A stretch of 64,000 nt of DNA from Cladocopium goreaui (GCA_947184155.2 CAMXCT020000905.1:124001-188000); one strand, 5' to 3'. Positions 12,516-24,095 are shown, counted from the first letter of the stretch. Notes: generated by a model from the letters alone, not told the origin. Numbers and translations: made by a program.

Positions 12516-13150
12516 CTAGCGTCTGTCCATAATCCGTTGCAATTGGTTTCCTCACAGTTAGGTAGTGGAGAGTGCGTTTGGCTGTCAGTCGGCTTGTGCT
12601 CGAACGGTGCTGCCACCAGGCCCCGCTTTTGGGACCGCATCCGCACATGAAAAATGAAGTCTTGATGGTGGGCCCTCAATGTATATATATATATATTATG
12701 TGTATGATTTATTTTTTGCAAAACCATTTCTATAACATATATATATATACATGATTATATACATCAAGAATATCTTTGGTATAAAATGTATTTGACTGTG
12801 TTTATGGTCTATTTGAAATTTAAGTGTTGATATATGTATATGCAATTTAGTTTTAAGCAGTTACAACATGTACATATAGAATGTGTTTGAGATAGTTACA
12901 GAGACAGTTGATATACCGTCACCGACAGAACAATAAAAAAGAGAGTAGAATTTGTCGGGAAAATCGGAAAATAAACGCACATAGGACATGTTTGTTTTTG
13001 TTTTTTTGTCATTTTTTTCTGTAATTATGTCGGCAGTAATTGTTTTCATCATTTTGATGTTCAATCTATTTCATCATTTTGGCCAAGTTTTTCCTCAGTT
13101 CTTTTGATCTACTTATGATAATTTTACGATTGGTTTTAAGCAATTTTCCA
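12516..13150. other. AT-rich non-coding stretch
   Basis: It contains TA microsatellites (12681-12765) and a motif GTCACCGACAGAA at 12919 that recurs in a hairpin at 13655. No supported exon was seen. Confidence 0.5.
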
Positions 13151-13154
13151 ACAC

Positions 13155-13325
13155 ATGTTCCAGCATTTTACCAATGGTTTTAAGCAATGGTCCAACCTAT
13201 TTCAGCATTTTTTTACTGGCTTTCAGCAGTTCTTCAACATATTTCAGCATTTTAGCATGGGTTTTCTTCGTTTTCTTTCCAATATATTTCAACATTTCAG
13301 CATTGGCTTTCATGAGTTTTTGTTT
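13155..13325. repeat. degenerate 42-bp tandem repeat
   Basis: Imperfect copies of a unit of the form TTTCAGCATTTT-x-GGTTTTAAGCA recur about every 42-46 bp. They create a Phe-rich open frame (QHF/GF repeats) with no gene-like context, so it is treated as a repeat. Confidence 0.6.
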
Positions 13326-13653
13326 CCCCTGTTTCTTCGTAAAAAATTGGAAAGGACTCCTCTATATATTCAAAAATGTACTTCGGGGGCTGGATTTGAC
13401 GGGCTATTCTTTTGGATGATTTTGTTACTATAGTTCTTGCTTTTCTTTCTTTCCCTATTTAATTTTGATTAACTTTTCCCGGAGCTGTTGTCCAGGGTGA
13501 CCAATCTATAAAGAAGAGTACACACATTTGTTGATCAGGTGTCCCAGATAATTGTAGAAAAAAATAGGTATCGCAACCTATGGAATTCTGATAGAACTTT
13601 CTCAGGTCTCAACCAAACTGGGGCAACATGAAATATGAACACCACCAGAGGTC

Positions 13654-13735
13654 ACCGACAGAATAGAAAAAAAACAACGACAATGGCTCTACGGGCGAAT
13701 CCTATCCTTTTTTTCTCTAATTCTGCCGGTGACTA
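13654..13735. repeat. stem-loop with GTCACCGACAGAAT arms
   Basis: GTCACCGACAGAATAGAAAA at 13654 is mirrored by CTAATTCTGCCGGTGAC ending at 13734, enclosing about 40 bp. A diverged single arm is at 12919. It looks like a small foldback element. Confidence 0.55.
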
Positions 13736-14059
13736 TATATATTATATATACATGATATTTGGTTCATAGTATTTACTAGAACATATAGATTCATAGCTAT
13801 ATTATATTACATCATAGTACATGATATATTTTCTGTAATAGACAATATGTTATGTGTAAAACATAGCATGTTGAATAAAGGCATAACATTTGATATGCAC
13901 TATATATATGAACATCTAGATACAATGGAGCATTGCTCTTGTAACTACGATTGGGCACGTTGCCACGACAAATTTCTGGGGAATGGAATGCAGACAACCC
14001 GGCGTGTTTTTGCATCGAAATAAACGGCATCTGCAATAGCCAGAGTTTTTCCAACTTCA

Positions 14060-14725
14060 GGACAGTTCATCAGGCGCAGTCTTGGACTCTTGGAGTTTTG
14101 AACATAGCTTTCAAGTATCTGCTCACCTCTTTGGATCTGATCGCAACATTGGATGCGTTAAGCAAGCCAAAGATGAGCAGATTTGGAACCCCCTTGGCAT
14201 GAATGGTGCCTATATAAATATATATATATATATACTGTATATATAATTATATATATATATGCACCTGTTGGAGGGGTAAATGTTGATACGGGCTGTTTGA
14301 AGCAACTCGCCCTTGATCTTCTGACTCTGAAGTTGGTTGAAACACCCAGGCGGCTCTTTATATGCGAACACCCGACAAAGATCCAGGCGTTCGTTGAGGC
14401 ATGGGTCCCTGGGTCCTTTGATGATCTCACCATTGGTATATCCTGGGGAGCACCGATTTTATCCGCACTTCTTTTTTACCCTCTAGTTATTTAACATAGC
14501 CATGGAAAATGGCTCATTTATAGATGATTTTCCTATTAATACCTCCATTTATAAGGGATTTTCCATGGCTATGTTAAATAACCAGATGGTAAATCAAAAC
14601 TTGGGATTGGAGAGGCGAGGGCCTTAGAGTGTTGGGAGATCATTTTCACCCGAAAACAGGATGGTTCAACGCCAAATATGTGCAAGTTCGTGGGTCCATT
14701 AGTCTTCAGTGCTGAGGAATGGTAG
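14060..14725 (+). CDS. gene D: spliced gene fragment, unknown function
   Basis: Exon 14262-14436 is clearly protein-like (motifs CLKQLALDLLTLKLVETP and RRLFICEHPTKIQAFVEA, then SFDDLTIG) and meets a donor-like ATTG|GTATATCC. A second piece ending at 14725 (motif RALECWEIIFTRKQDG, then FVGPLVFSAEEW-stop) looks terminal. Between them lies a family-1 palindromic element (14477-14591). An upstream piece at 14060-14200 is open in two frames. The mixed hydrophobic helices and basic patches suggest a soluble protein. I do not recognise it. Confidence 0.5.
14212..14260. repeat. TA microsatellite
   Basis: Alternating TA tract with occasional C, just upstream of the gene D exon. Confidence 0.85.
14477..14591. 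mobile_element. introner-like palindromic element, family 1
   Basis: TACCCTCTAGTTATTTAACA at the left is mirrored by TTAAATAACCAGATGGTA at the right. The sub-terminal CATAGCCATGGAAAAT is mirrored as ATTTTCCATGGCTATG. It lies between the two best gene D exons, hence in an intron or forming part of one. Confidence 0.8.
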
Positions 14726-15141
14726 TATGTGTAAAAATGTGGGATTAACCTCAGAAATCAACCGGATAGTATGATAGTTCAAGGATACCAAGGTCCTAAC
14801 CAGGAATGATGTACTGGACATATATTTGGGGAAGAACAGGTCCCGTTGCAGTTACACGTATTCTATACCCATGGACACCATCCACTTCCTAATTATTTAT
14901 CCCGGAGTCCGCCTGGGAGGTTGAGTTCTTTCCTTGCTCCGGTCCATAATCTGCGGATTAACGGAATGGTGAAGGGCATGCTTCAAAAGGTTTTGAGGCT
15001 TTTTATTATTGTTGTTGAGCCATGACTATGGGGTAGTTTGATGATATATGTAGGTTTTTAGGATATCCAATTATTCTTGTTCAAGATATCTAAGGACAAC
15101 GATGCACTTTGTCCTAGATCGTCCAGAGAATTCTCCTTCAA

Positions 15142-15346
15142 CAGAAAGATAGATAGATTAGATTAGATTAGATTAGATTAGGATAGATAGATAGATAGAT
15201 TAGATTAGATTAGATTAGGATAGATAGATAGATTAGATGAGATGAGATTAGATTAGATTGGACTAGATTAGATTAGATTAGGTAGATAAGATTAGATAGA
15301 TCAGATAAGATAAGATAAGGTAAGGTAAGGTAAGATAAGGTAAGAT

Positions 15347-15377
<31 letters not shown>

Positions 15378-15815
15378 TTGGATAGATAGATAGTTAGATA
15401 GATAGAAAGATAGATAGATAGATTAGATAGATTAGATAGATTAGATACATTAGATAGATTAGATTAATTAGATAGATTAGATAGATTAGATAGATTAGAT
15501 AGATTAGATAGATTAGATAGATTAGATAGATTAGATAGGTTAGATAGATTAGATAGATTAGATAGATTAGATAGATTAGATAGATTAGATAAATTAGATA
15601 GATTAGATAGATTAGATAGATTAGATAGATTAGATAGATTAGATAGATTAGATAGATTAGATAGAGTAGATAGAGTAGATAGAGTAGATAGAGTAGATAG
15701 AGTAGATAGAGTAGATAGATTAGATAGATTAGATAGATTAGATAGATTAGATAGATTAGATTAGATTAGATTAGATTAGATTAGATTAGATTAGATTAGA
15801 TAGATAGATACATTG
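15142..15815. repeat. long GATA/TTAGA tandem array
   Basis: Blocks of 4-bp (GATA), 5-bp (TTAGA, GGTAA) and mainly 9-bp (TTAGATAGA, then GTAGATAGA) repeats run for about 670 bp with block-wise homogenisation. The G/A bias is confined to this strand. Degenerate TTAGGTTAG sequence follows to about 15890. Confidence 0.95.
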
Positions 15816-16030
15816 GTTAGGTTAGGTTAGCTAAGCTTAGCTTGGCTTGGGTTAGGTTAGGTCAGATAGACGGGTTAGGTTTGGCTAGATTAGATTGGAT
15901 TACAGCAGGGTAGAGTAGAGTAGGGGTAGAGGTAGAGGTAGAGTGGATAGACAGATGAGTTTTCAACATTCACAAGTAGGATTCCCAGCCAGCTTAGATT
16001 GCCGAACATGTTTGTGACCCATGGCCACAG

Positions 16031-16117
16031 GACCTTGACATATTGGGTGGGCAGACGGGCGGCGAGCCAGACATCATGAAGCGTTCGGACTCGATTCAGC
16101 CGGACTACGTGCCCTGA
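16031..16117 (+). CDS. possible terminal exon
   Basis: After CCACAG an open frame of 28 codons with high GC3 (motifs DLDILGGQTGGEPDIM and RSDSIQPDYVP) ends at TGA. The opposite strand is also open here for about 60 codons (15955-16146, motif SGHVVRLNRVRTLHDVW) and starts after an AG, so strand is not certain. Codon bias favours +. Confidence 0.4.
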   Translation, partial: DLDILGGQTGGEPDIMKRSDSIQPDYVP

Positions 16118-16308
16118 CATCAAACAAACGGGAATGAAGACCTTGTAGGAATGGTAGGGGATATTTCGGATATCCCAAAAATATGGACTCTTATTAGGGA
16201 ATATTATGGTATAGTAATCATACAATAGCTTATTTTAGGTCGCTAGGATTTGGGGACATCCATTAGCAGACGGGATAGATTGGGAAATTCTGTTCGGTGC
16301 TTTTGAAA

Positions 16309-16419
16309 TACCCTCTGGTAAACTAACATAACTATAGGACATCACCACTGTGGATAGGAAACTCAACGAACTAAATGGGCCATTTTCCAGTTCGCAAACT
16401 GTTAGTTTACCAGAGGGTA
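16309..16419. mobile_element. introner-like palindromic element, family 1
   Basis: Near-perfect ends: TACCCTCTGGTAAACTAACA at the left, and GTTAGTTTACCAGAGGGTA at the right. Length is 111 bp, flanked by TA. A copy of dispersed family 5 follows directly. Confidence 0.85.
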
Positions 16420-16497
16420 ATCCCTTCCCCTAATATTAAACACCCAGAAACCATGGTGGATGTAGGGGATGAAACCACATCATTGGGACCATAGAAA
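16420..16497. repeat. dispersed repeat family 5
   Basis: The core TATTAAACACCCAGAAACC is repeated with changes at 45558 and 50683, each time after a pyrimidine/C-rich lead and followed by a GTAGGGGA-like stretch. It reads as protein here only by chance. Confidence 0.6.
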
Positions 16498-16639
16498 GGA
16501 ACAAACTCCTTCAAACATGCCCAAGTCTATGCTTGATAGCAGCTTAGCAGCTTAGTATAATAATATATATATATGAGAGAGTTTTTTTCCCCGTAGTATT
16601 CGTTAGAGGGAAATCGATTTTAGGATTTTGCAACCTGGC

Positions 16640-17235
16640 AGCCATATGGCTCGAAACGCAGGCCGCACAAGAGCGCGCAAGGGCGAGCGCAAGGATATTA
16701 TATATACATCATTATTTTCGTTCTTATTTTCCTACATATATTATATCTTAGAATATCTTGTATGTATGTTCATGTAGGCCTGGAATCGGTTGGGCACGAG
16801 GACATAGAACAAAATCTAAACACTGCTCCTGCGGTTTCCAGAAACAGGGGGTATCGATGGACACCTTCCAACCCACCATCTCAGACACATTGCCCAGGTG
16901 TGCGTGTGTGTGTATGTGGAAGGTTTTGCCGACCCGTATTCCGACCGCAGTCGCCATGCTGTTCTTGCATTTCGCGCGTTTCCCGTTGACTTTTGTGCCT
17001 GTCTTGTGGACCGATTCCGGACCGCAGTTGCCGTGCTTGGTTTGCTTTGAACGCATGTCGTGCATGGGTTTCGGACAGCCGTGGCTGCAATTATGTTGCG
17101 TGACAGTCCCAAAAGAGGTTCACAAAGAGTATCACAACCCACCCCCTACCCGGAACAAAAGTTTGTGGGAACCCAGTAGAAAGCATATCAGAAGAATTGG
17201 TGCGTTTTTGTTCATTTCTTGTGACCGTGTTTGGG
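16640..17235. repeat. left flank of satellite with dispersed repeat pieces
   Basis: CGCAGGCCGC-x-CAAGAGCGCGCAAGGGCGA at 16651 recurs at 18832. ACCTTCC-x-CCACCATCTCAGA at 16861 recurs at 18581 and 18699. A GC-rich region at 16930-17100 has three imperfect units of the form ACCGCAGTYGCCRTGC. Open frames on both strands (16758-17240 +, 16748-17065 -) follow from the GC-rich repeats and lack splice support. Confidence 0.5.
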
Positions 17236-17239
17236 ACTA

Positions 17240-18482
17240 AGCTTACGTTCTCCTAATTCACCTATAGGGGCTTTTGATTTCCAAAACGGCCGTTTTGGGA
17301 CTCCATTGCTCAAACAAATATATGACGAGGGCAGTCGACAGCCCTATTTTATCACACTTTCCTTTGGGGGAAAAAGCTTACGCTCTCAATTCACTTGGGG
17401 GCTTTTGATTTCCAAAACGGCCGTTTTGGGACTCCATTGCTCAAACAAATATATGACGAGGGCAGTCGACAGCCCTATTTTATCACACTTTCCTTTGGGG
17501 GAAAAAGCTTACGCTCTCAATTCACTTGGGGGCTTTTGATTTCCAAAATGGCCGTTTTGGGACTCCATTGCTCAAACAAATATATGACGAGGGCAGTCGA
17601 CACCCCTATTTTATCACACTTTCCTTAGGGGGAAAAAGCTTACGCTCTCCTAATTCACTTAGGGGCTTTTGATTTCCAAAATGGCCGTTTTGGGATTCCA
17701 GCGCTCAAGCAAATATTTGAAGAGGGCAGTCGACACCCCTATTTTATCACACTTTCCTTAGGGGGAAAAAGCTTACGCTCTCCTAATTCACTTAGGGGCT
17801 TTTGATTTCCAAAACGGCCGTTTTGGGACTCCATTGCTCAAACAAATATATGACGAGGGCAGTCGACAGCCCTATTTTATCACACTTTCCTTTGGGGGAA
17901 AAAGCTTACGCTCTCCTAATTCACTTAGGGGCTTTTGATTTCCAAAATGGCCGTTTTGGGATTCCAGCGCTCAAACAAATATTTGAGGAGGGCAGTCGAC
18001 ACCCCTATTTTATCACACTTTCCTTAGGGGGAAAAAGCTTACGCTCTCCTAATTCACTTAGGGGCTTTTGATTTCCAAAATGGCCGTTTTGGGATTCCAG
18101 CGCTCAAACAAATATTTGAGGAGGGCAGTCGACACCCCTATTTTATCACACTTTCCTTAGGGGGAAAAAGCTTACGCTCTCCTAATTCACTTAGGGGCTT
18201 TTGATTTCCAAAATGGCCGTTTTGGGATTCCAGCGCTCAAACAAATATTTGAGGAGGGCAGTCGACACCCCTATTTTATCACACTTTCCTTAGGGGGAAA
18301 AAGCTTACGCTCTCCTAATTCACTTAGGGGCTTTTGATTTCCAAAATGGCCGTTTTGGGATTCCAGTGCTCAAGCAAATATTTGAAGAGGGCAGTCGACA
18401 CCCCTATTTTATTACACTTTCCTTAGGGGGAATAAGCTTACGCTCTCCTAATTCACCTAGGGGCTTTTGATTTCCAAAGCGG
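17240..18482. repeat. 131-134-bp satellite array, about 9.3 copies
   Basis: AAGCTTACG recurs at spacings of 134, 131, 131, then 133 bp six times. Each unit carries the perfect palindrome CCAAAAYGGCCGTTTTGG (one base varies to T in some copies), an AAGCTT, a GTCGAC and a CAAATATTTG-like palindrome. Early units share CATTGCTCAAACAAATATATG; later units share CCAGCGCTCAAACAAATATT. Frames through it are open in part but are repeat-driven. Confidence 0.97.
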
Positions 18483-18880
18483 CCGTGTTTAAGTTCAGCC
18501 TCTTTTCCGGAAAGAGGGCGAAGCCCCGTGAGTGCCCCCGAAAGGGTTTGAAACCGGTCTGAAACCATTCTGAAACACCTTCCGACTCACCATCTCAGAT
18601 TCTTTGCTCCTTCGGTTACAGCATCATTGCTTTGGACTTGTAGGGGAGATGTGTAAATTTTGTATGGTTTGGTTCCATTTCTGGATCATTTCGAAACACC
18701 TTCCCGCTCACCATCTCAGACTCCACATTCTGTTCTTGCCGAACTGATTCCAGGCCAATTTTTAATGTTTGTATTCTTGTGGAATTATGTTTATTATAAA
18801 CCATTCAAAAACCTTAAAAATGCCTGAAGCGCAGGCCGCGCAAGAGCGCGCAAGGGCGAGGCGCAAAAACTCCTAAATGG
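18483..18880. repeat. right flank of satellite, dispersed repeat pieces
   Basis: Two copies of the ACCTTCC-x-CTCACCATCTCAGA block (18581, 18699) and one of the GCGCAGGCCGC block (18830) repeat material found left of the satellite. No supported gene. Confidence 0.6.
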
Positions 18881-18899
18881 AAACAATCTCAAAGGAATA

Positions 18900-19016
18900 A
18901 AAAACAACCCCCATATATATATATACGTATGTATACATGTAGATATAGTTATTATTATTATTTTTTACTATTACTATTACTATTACTATTATTATTATTG
19001 TTATCATTGTTATTAT
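18900..19016. repeat. TA and TATTAC microsatellite
   Basis: A TA tract is followed by seven or more ATTACT/ATTATT units. Confidence 0.9.
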
Positions 19017-19353
19017 GCGGGTTGTTGTAATACATAGATTCATGGGACATGTATCTATGGTCATTATAGAGCAGTAGGGAATGTCGATGTGATGCTTCAC
19101 TCCTTGCACCAACTATCCTACAAGAACGGCAATCTTGAGAAAACCATTGTTATGGAAGCTGGTTAGTGACCATGGAGCCAGTGAACGATTGACTGGGAAA
19201 AAAACCACATTTACCGTACAATTACATAAAGTACTTACTCATTTCTGTTCGAGTAAAACACTTATCATAGCCATTTGGGTATGTGTCAACAATCTTGAAC
19301 ACCCCCAGCATGAATTGTTCAATGCAAGTTTTACCCAGCACGAAGGGATGTAG

Positions 19354-19905
19354 ATACGTGGTGTGGACCACATTGTGGTAATTGGAGCTTCGAATGATAA
19401 ACAGGCGGCCACTTTGACCAAAAGGATCGGTTGGTGCTGGGATTTGGCTCCAGTTTACAAAAAGATCCCTCTGTCAGATGCTGGGAAAGCCGCCGTTTTC
19501 GAGCAGAAAGTCCTGCCTTTTGAAATTCTGGATCAAATGCATCAGTCACAGCGTTCCTGCGATTCTCGCTGCATTGTGGCAGGGATGCTCCATGCCGTGT
19601 ATAGCGTGGACTGTACGCTTCCATGACTTCCTGAGTTTCTGTGTGGGTTCGTTGGCCAGGCAGACTTAGCATCTCAGCTAATATCTCAAATTTGTTCCGA
19701 TTGCTGGGATGGAAATTGTCAGATGACAAGCTGGTGCCCCATGTGCAAATTGCTTGGCATCCAGATATAGAGTTGTGTCAGATACCAGGACACCCCTTCA
19801 AAAGGATCACTGGGGTATCCCCCAGAACTCCTTTGCACCCTCGGCACCTCAAACTGCCACTTAAGCCATTGGTTGAAGTATCCATGTTTTGTTGGTTGTA
19901 AGATG
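19354..19905 (+). pseudogene. reverse-transcriptase-like relic (DIRS/gypsy-type)
   Basis: An open segment after GATGTAG (19354-19626) contains CWDLAPVYKKIPLSD and AVFEQKVLPF, which match the spacing of RT palm motifs (D-x-x-x-AY-x-Q-x-P-L, then F-x-x-x-x-LPFG). A piece in another frame near 19622-19640 reads FHDFLSF, where the catalytic YxDD region would fall. A third frame at 19660-19730 reads NLFRLLGWKLSDDKLV, similar to the LGW-x-x-S-x-x-K segment downstream of the catalytic box in dinoflagellate DIRS-like RTs. The frame changes and the lost catalytic Asp indicate a broken copy. A 132-codon frame on the - strand overlaps it and looks like a shadow. Confidence 0.45.
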
Positions 19906-20146
19906 TTGTCCTCATTTCTTTTGGTTGTATACGCACCTATACATTCGATCGCTGGTACCAACAACACGCATCCATTTGTAGTATCCCCCAGTTTGCTGTT
20001 TTTTTGAGTGAATCCTTTATTTAGTGGACAGTTGAGGTGCTTAAAGGTGCTTAAATCAAAGATACCTTGTGCATGCAAACTTTGTGTGAAGCTTGAATTA
20101 GATTCTAGGTACTTGGCGGTGCGGTTTCATTTAATTTGCGTGTGTT

Positions 20147-20276
20147 TCTCTCCACAATTATCAGGGTCATCTCCCACCTTATGGAATGTCACTGCAACCC
20201 CAACAACTGCACTCCGATGGGCTGTCACATTGTTGGTTACACATCCAATTGATATTCCCATAAGACACTGGTAGTA
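20147..20276 (+). CDS. possible exon, frame undecided
   Basis: After TTATCAG the sequence is open in three frames. One gives a Cys-rich motif HCNPNNCTPMGCH; another ends DIPIRHW-stop. GC content rises locally. The gene is unknown. Confidence 0.3.
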
Positions 20277-20486
20277 AACATCAGCCAGCCGGACTCACGA
20301 TTTATCATACACACTCCCATATGTTTCATGGTTAACTCATTTAAAATAGTTCTATATATACACCATAGTTAACCAAACATTGTTATATTTAAAAGTTCAT
20401 TATTCTGATTGATCAATATATATATATACAAGTGATCAAATTGATGGTATAATCCCCATTTATCACCTCATTTTGGTGGTACACAG

Positions 20487-22201
20487 CTCCTGCTGTTTGA
20501 GGAGCTGCTGAAGTGGAGGGCCAAGGTCCTGCGCGAAGTGTTCCCCTCAGCACAACTTCGCGTTGTGCTCTTCCACGTGCCTTGGATCGGGAGGTAAGCC
20601 CTGGCATTTGTTAGTGGGAAAACTGTGTTTGTTTCAGTTTCAATTCTATTTTGATTTAAGACTGGGGATATGGGAACACTATCGTTTTTTCATTTAAAAA
20701 TCGGAAAATGGGAAAGCCAGGGTCTCAATAAGATGGTGTTATTTTCAATGGAGAAACATATCTAAAACGGTGGAATTTGCAATCGTTTATTTGGCTTTCA
20801 CCATCAAACATATATGGGGATATGGTTGATAAATGATGTTTGCATCATAGATGGGGGTCAAGCCCGCCATTGTGTGGGAATATAGTTATGTATCTATTGT
20901 ACATATAGTGCGGGTACAATATGTGGCAACAACATGTTTGTTTGATAAATAGACGGTTCAGCCCCCTTCACAACATTCTGGATCAATCTTTTTTTGGAAA
21001 TGATGAAAAAGTCTATACCGTTCCAAACGGCCCTGCTCTTTTTTTTTTCCAAAAGGATATTGCTACTTGATTTCGATAGCTCAATGTAACAATGCGCAGT
21101 TCACCTTGGTAATAGTTGATGGTTGCAAAGGCTTGTGATACTTACACAAAACACGTTGGAGGATACGAAACTGCAAACATGGAAAAATATTCTTGACATG
21201 AGATAATGATTGATCGATGCGAAGTTTAGACTATTTGGCTTTAGGGAGATTATGGATGAAACCAGTGGACATGATTGAAACATTTGCCCTCAACCGATCA
21301 GAAAGTTTGGGCTGACTGATGGCGAACCTGGCATTGCTGAATCGAAAGACATCTTTCGTCAGGGATGCCTTCTATGGGCTAACACATTTCTAATGCGCTG
21401 CGTTGTACACCAAAGGCTTTAAGGCCGGGTACAAGATCAAGATCAACGGTGATGTCCGTGAGAACGGACAGTCCTTCCGGTCCTTCTGCCGCCACCCTGG
21501 ATACGGGTGCACTCCGGAAGGAAACCACTTCATCCATGCAATATGAACATCTCATGCAGCACTCGGATTTTTAAGACTGCCTTGGCTAAGCTTAGGAGGA
21601 ACCAAGTGTTGGCCTGGTGTACCCAAATGGTATCTACAAGTTTGATACAAGATGGTGCCCCTCCAACAACCATGAAGTATGCATGGATGGATGGATAGAT
21701 AGATAGACATCTATTATAAACCTAAGTTATTGGAATTATACTCCAACTACATAAACTAACTATGGGGTACCACCTTGTAGGCAAATAATCTCACCCAGAG
21801 TTGGCATTTGATATCCCGTTTCTAGCAGCTGGCTGGATCACTGGCCTTTGCGCAGCATAAGGCCAGCGGCTTCTACGTTGGCCAAGACGTGTTCAAGGAG
21901 TCATACCATTTGGTATGGTTGCTTGTCCGCAAGCGTGGGATTCAACAGACAGCTAATGGAATGCAACATTTGAAACATGATCTCTCTCTCTCTCTCTGCA
22001 AATATATATATATATTACAATATACACACCATTGTACCATGTTTTCTTTTTTTGCGTTTTTACAAGCAGGACTGGTTGGGCATGTCCAAGACGTGTTTGG
22101 ATTTAGGAGTCATCCGCAGTCTATATTTCGGAGATCTGCGCCCACCGTCGGCATTTTTTTTGCTTCAACCGGCATTCCTTTTTTGGGTTCATCATGTCTA
22201 A
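20487..22201 (+). CDS. gene E: spliced gene, unknown function
   Basis: Five well-supported exons. 20487-20593 lies between ACACAG and AG|GTAAGC (motifs LLLFEELLKWRAKVLREV and LRVVLFHVPWIGR). About 21424-21537 has strongly GC-biased third positions (motif GYKIKINGDVRENGQSFRSF, then CRHPGYG). 21596-21676 reads VYPNGIYKFDTRWCPSNNHE before GTATGC. About 21829-21950 reads LAFAQHKASGFYVGQD, then KESYHLVWLLVRKRG. About 22070-22201 reads WLGMSKTCLDLGVIRSLYFG and ends at TAA. Several AG|GT borders are clean; the 21537 border may use a GC donor. The protein has mixed hydrophobic and basic segments and no motif I can name. The last exon may belong to a longer transcript. Confidence 0.6.
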
Positions 22202-22502
22202 GATAAATACGTTTTTTTTGTTGGTTCTACCCTACTCGAGTAATCAAGGATAGGCTCCCCGATTCGTAGATGATTTGCCAATTGAAACATGTTGATTTCT
22301 ACCACCAGAGGGTATACATACTGTAGATTCCCAGAGGGCTTAGATCCCAGCTTTTGCTTATTACCATGTTTATACCCATGAATGACCCCCGCACCCCCAA
22401 GCAGGTTATATCCCACGATATATCCGTGTATCCCATGAAAACATATTAAATCTCATTAACTTTCCATTTTGGATGGTTAAATCCGTTAGCTGCACCCAGC
22501 AC

Positions 22503-22590
22503 CCAGGCCTGAAATCCTTCTCACGAAGGACGAGGCTGCGGCAGCCAGGACGGCTTTTTCGTCGCTCCATTCCCGGATGTTGATCTTTTT
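22503..22590 (+). CDS. possible exon
   Basis: After CACCCAG the frame EILLTKDEAAAARTAFSSLH is open and GC-biased. It may continue gene E or belong to the gene ending at 24283. Confidence 0.4.
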
Positions 22591-22904
22591 TGTAATTGAT
22601 ATATATCTATGTGTATATCTATATATAAACCATAAATAACCATAATATATGTATAATGTGTATAATACCTATATAAACCATAATTGATACTCTAGTTGAT
22701 TGGCTTTAACATCAGGTTTTACATGGTATAATACCCCAGTTGATACCCTGGTCGATTGGTGATAAGGATTTATGGGTTTGAACAACATCGCTGAAACCCT
22801 GACGTTTCTTCACGCCGAAATTGTGGAAGGATAGCGTACTTTGGACATGCTATGTTGGTGGACTTTTGAATTGTAGATGTATATTTGTTCCATGTTGAAA
22901 TAAG

Positions 22905-23040
22905 TCAGTATATATATATATATATGTGGGTCTACGTATAAGTAAATGTATCTGTATATGTATATCTACTTGTATTTGTACAGGTATGTGGATATATATG
23001 CGTATATATATATGCATAATATACATATATTTATCGGTTG
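22905..23040. repeat. TA/TATG microsatellite
   Basis: Alternating TATATG and TATATA units, creating Tyr/Ile frames on both strands that are not genes. Confidence 0.9.
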
Positions 23041-23205
23041 ATGTTATTACCCCAGTCAGCATATGTGTCAGAGGGGGTGGTGGATATTTGATCTTTTATG
23101 AAGATAAGTTGATGGGGGGTGATGATGATGATGATGATCATTGTGAGTGTGGACGAACGTCCGGGTTGGACGGAACATGTTTAACCATCAAACATGGAGA
23201 TATAA
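23036..23205. repeat. dispersed repeat, second copy at 34985-35410
   Basis: GTTGATGTTATTACCCCAGT, then TCAGAGGGGGTGG, a GATGAT tract and ACGTCCGGGTTGG occur in the same order at about 35100-35385. Confidence 0.75.
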
Positions 23206-23324
23206 TATGATATAACTATAACGGAAAAATCATGGTTGTTATCGTGTTTCAACCATCGAACATGTGGATTTATAGGATAACCAAGGTATTTTTTTTAACC
23301 AACCACATAATGGGGATATAATGG

Positions 23325-23436
23325 GACACACACACATATATATATATATATAACATATTTATGTATAAATAAATAAATAAATAAATATATATATATGTAC
23401 ATATTTATGTATATATACATATATACATATATTAAA
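23325..23436. repeat. CACACATATA / AAAT microsatellite
   Basis: Alternating CA, TA and AAAT blocks. Confidence 0.9.
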
Positions 23437-23709
23437 GGGCTGCCGCCCACTGCCGCCGACCCCTGTTGTCAGAAGACCAACATTGTGAGATACAATGAGA
23501 GAGCATGTTCAAGGGATATCGCAGAGACATTAAAAGACAAAATGTCAAATGTTTGTACACACAACCTACTGTAAGTGGGCAGTCTAAAGCATTAGCATCC
23601 CAAATCGCATGTTGTTTGAAGATGTGTTTGGATGGCTTCCCGCAGGTGGGTTCTTGATGCAGCCGCTTATGTTTCACCGGATAGCGACCAAAAATTAAGT
23701 GACAAAAAA

Positions 23710-24095
23710 AGAACACCGTGGCGGTGAAGGACGGAAGGCTTCGCGCCGCTGCCCAGTCTGAAGGCCTAACGTTGCTTTCTGAACGGTTTAAGAAGAATGC
23801 CAAAGAGCAGCCGCCAGCTCGGAAAAATGGACCCTTCGCCACGCTTTAACAGCAGCATGGCAGTGAAGGACGGAAGGCTTCGCGCTGCTGAACGGTCTAA
23901 GCAGAATGCCCAGAGCAGCTGCCAGCTCGGAAAAGGACCCTTCGCTGCCCGGTCTGAAGGCCGAACGTCGTTTTCTGAACTGTCTAAGAAGAATGCCAAG
24001 AGCAGCCGCCAGCTCGCAAGAGCAGCCGCCCGCGCAGAGACAAGGCTTCCTGTCGTCTTCCTGTTGGAAGGTGTTCTCTGACGCGCTTCCCCTGC
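23710..24095 (+). repeat. GC-rich imperfect tandem repeat, possibly coding
   Basis: GTGAAGGACGGAAGGCTTCG occurs at 23726 and 23864. GAAGAATGCCAAAGAGCAGC-like and CAGCTCGGAAAA-like blocks recur two to three times, giving units of about 140 bp. A + frame (23797-24081, motif ERSKQNAQSSCQLGKGPF) and - frames are open through it, as expected of a repeat with few stops. No splice site fixes a frame. Confidence 0.5.

Noticed and set aside
16420-16497. Frame after the family 1 element reading RVIPSPNIKHPETMVDVGD
   Set aside because: The same DNA recurs at 45558 and 50683 with changes that destroy the frame, so it is a dispersed repeat.
17231-18071. Open frames within the 131-134-bp satellite
   Set aside because: They follow the repeat period and have no splice or start context.
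17240-18482. CRISPR-like array
   Set aside because: Units are contiguous satellite copies without unique spacers, and the DNA is eukaryotic.
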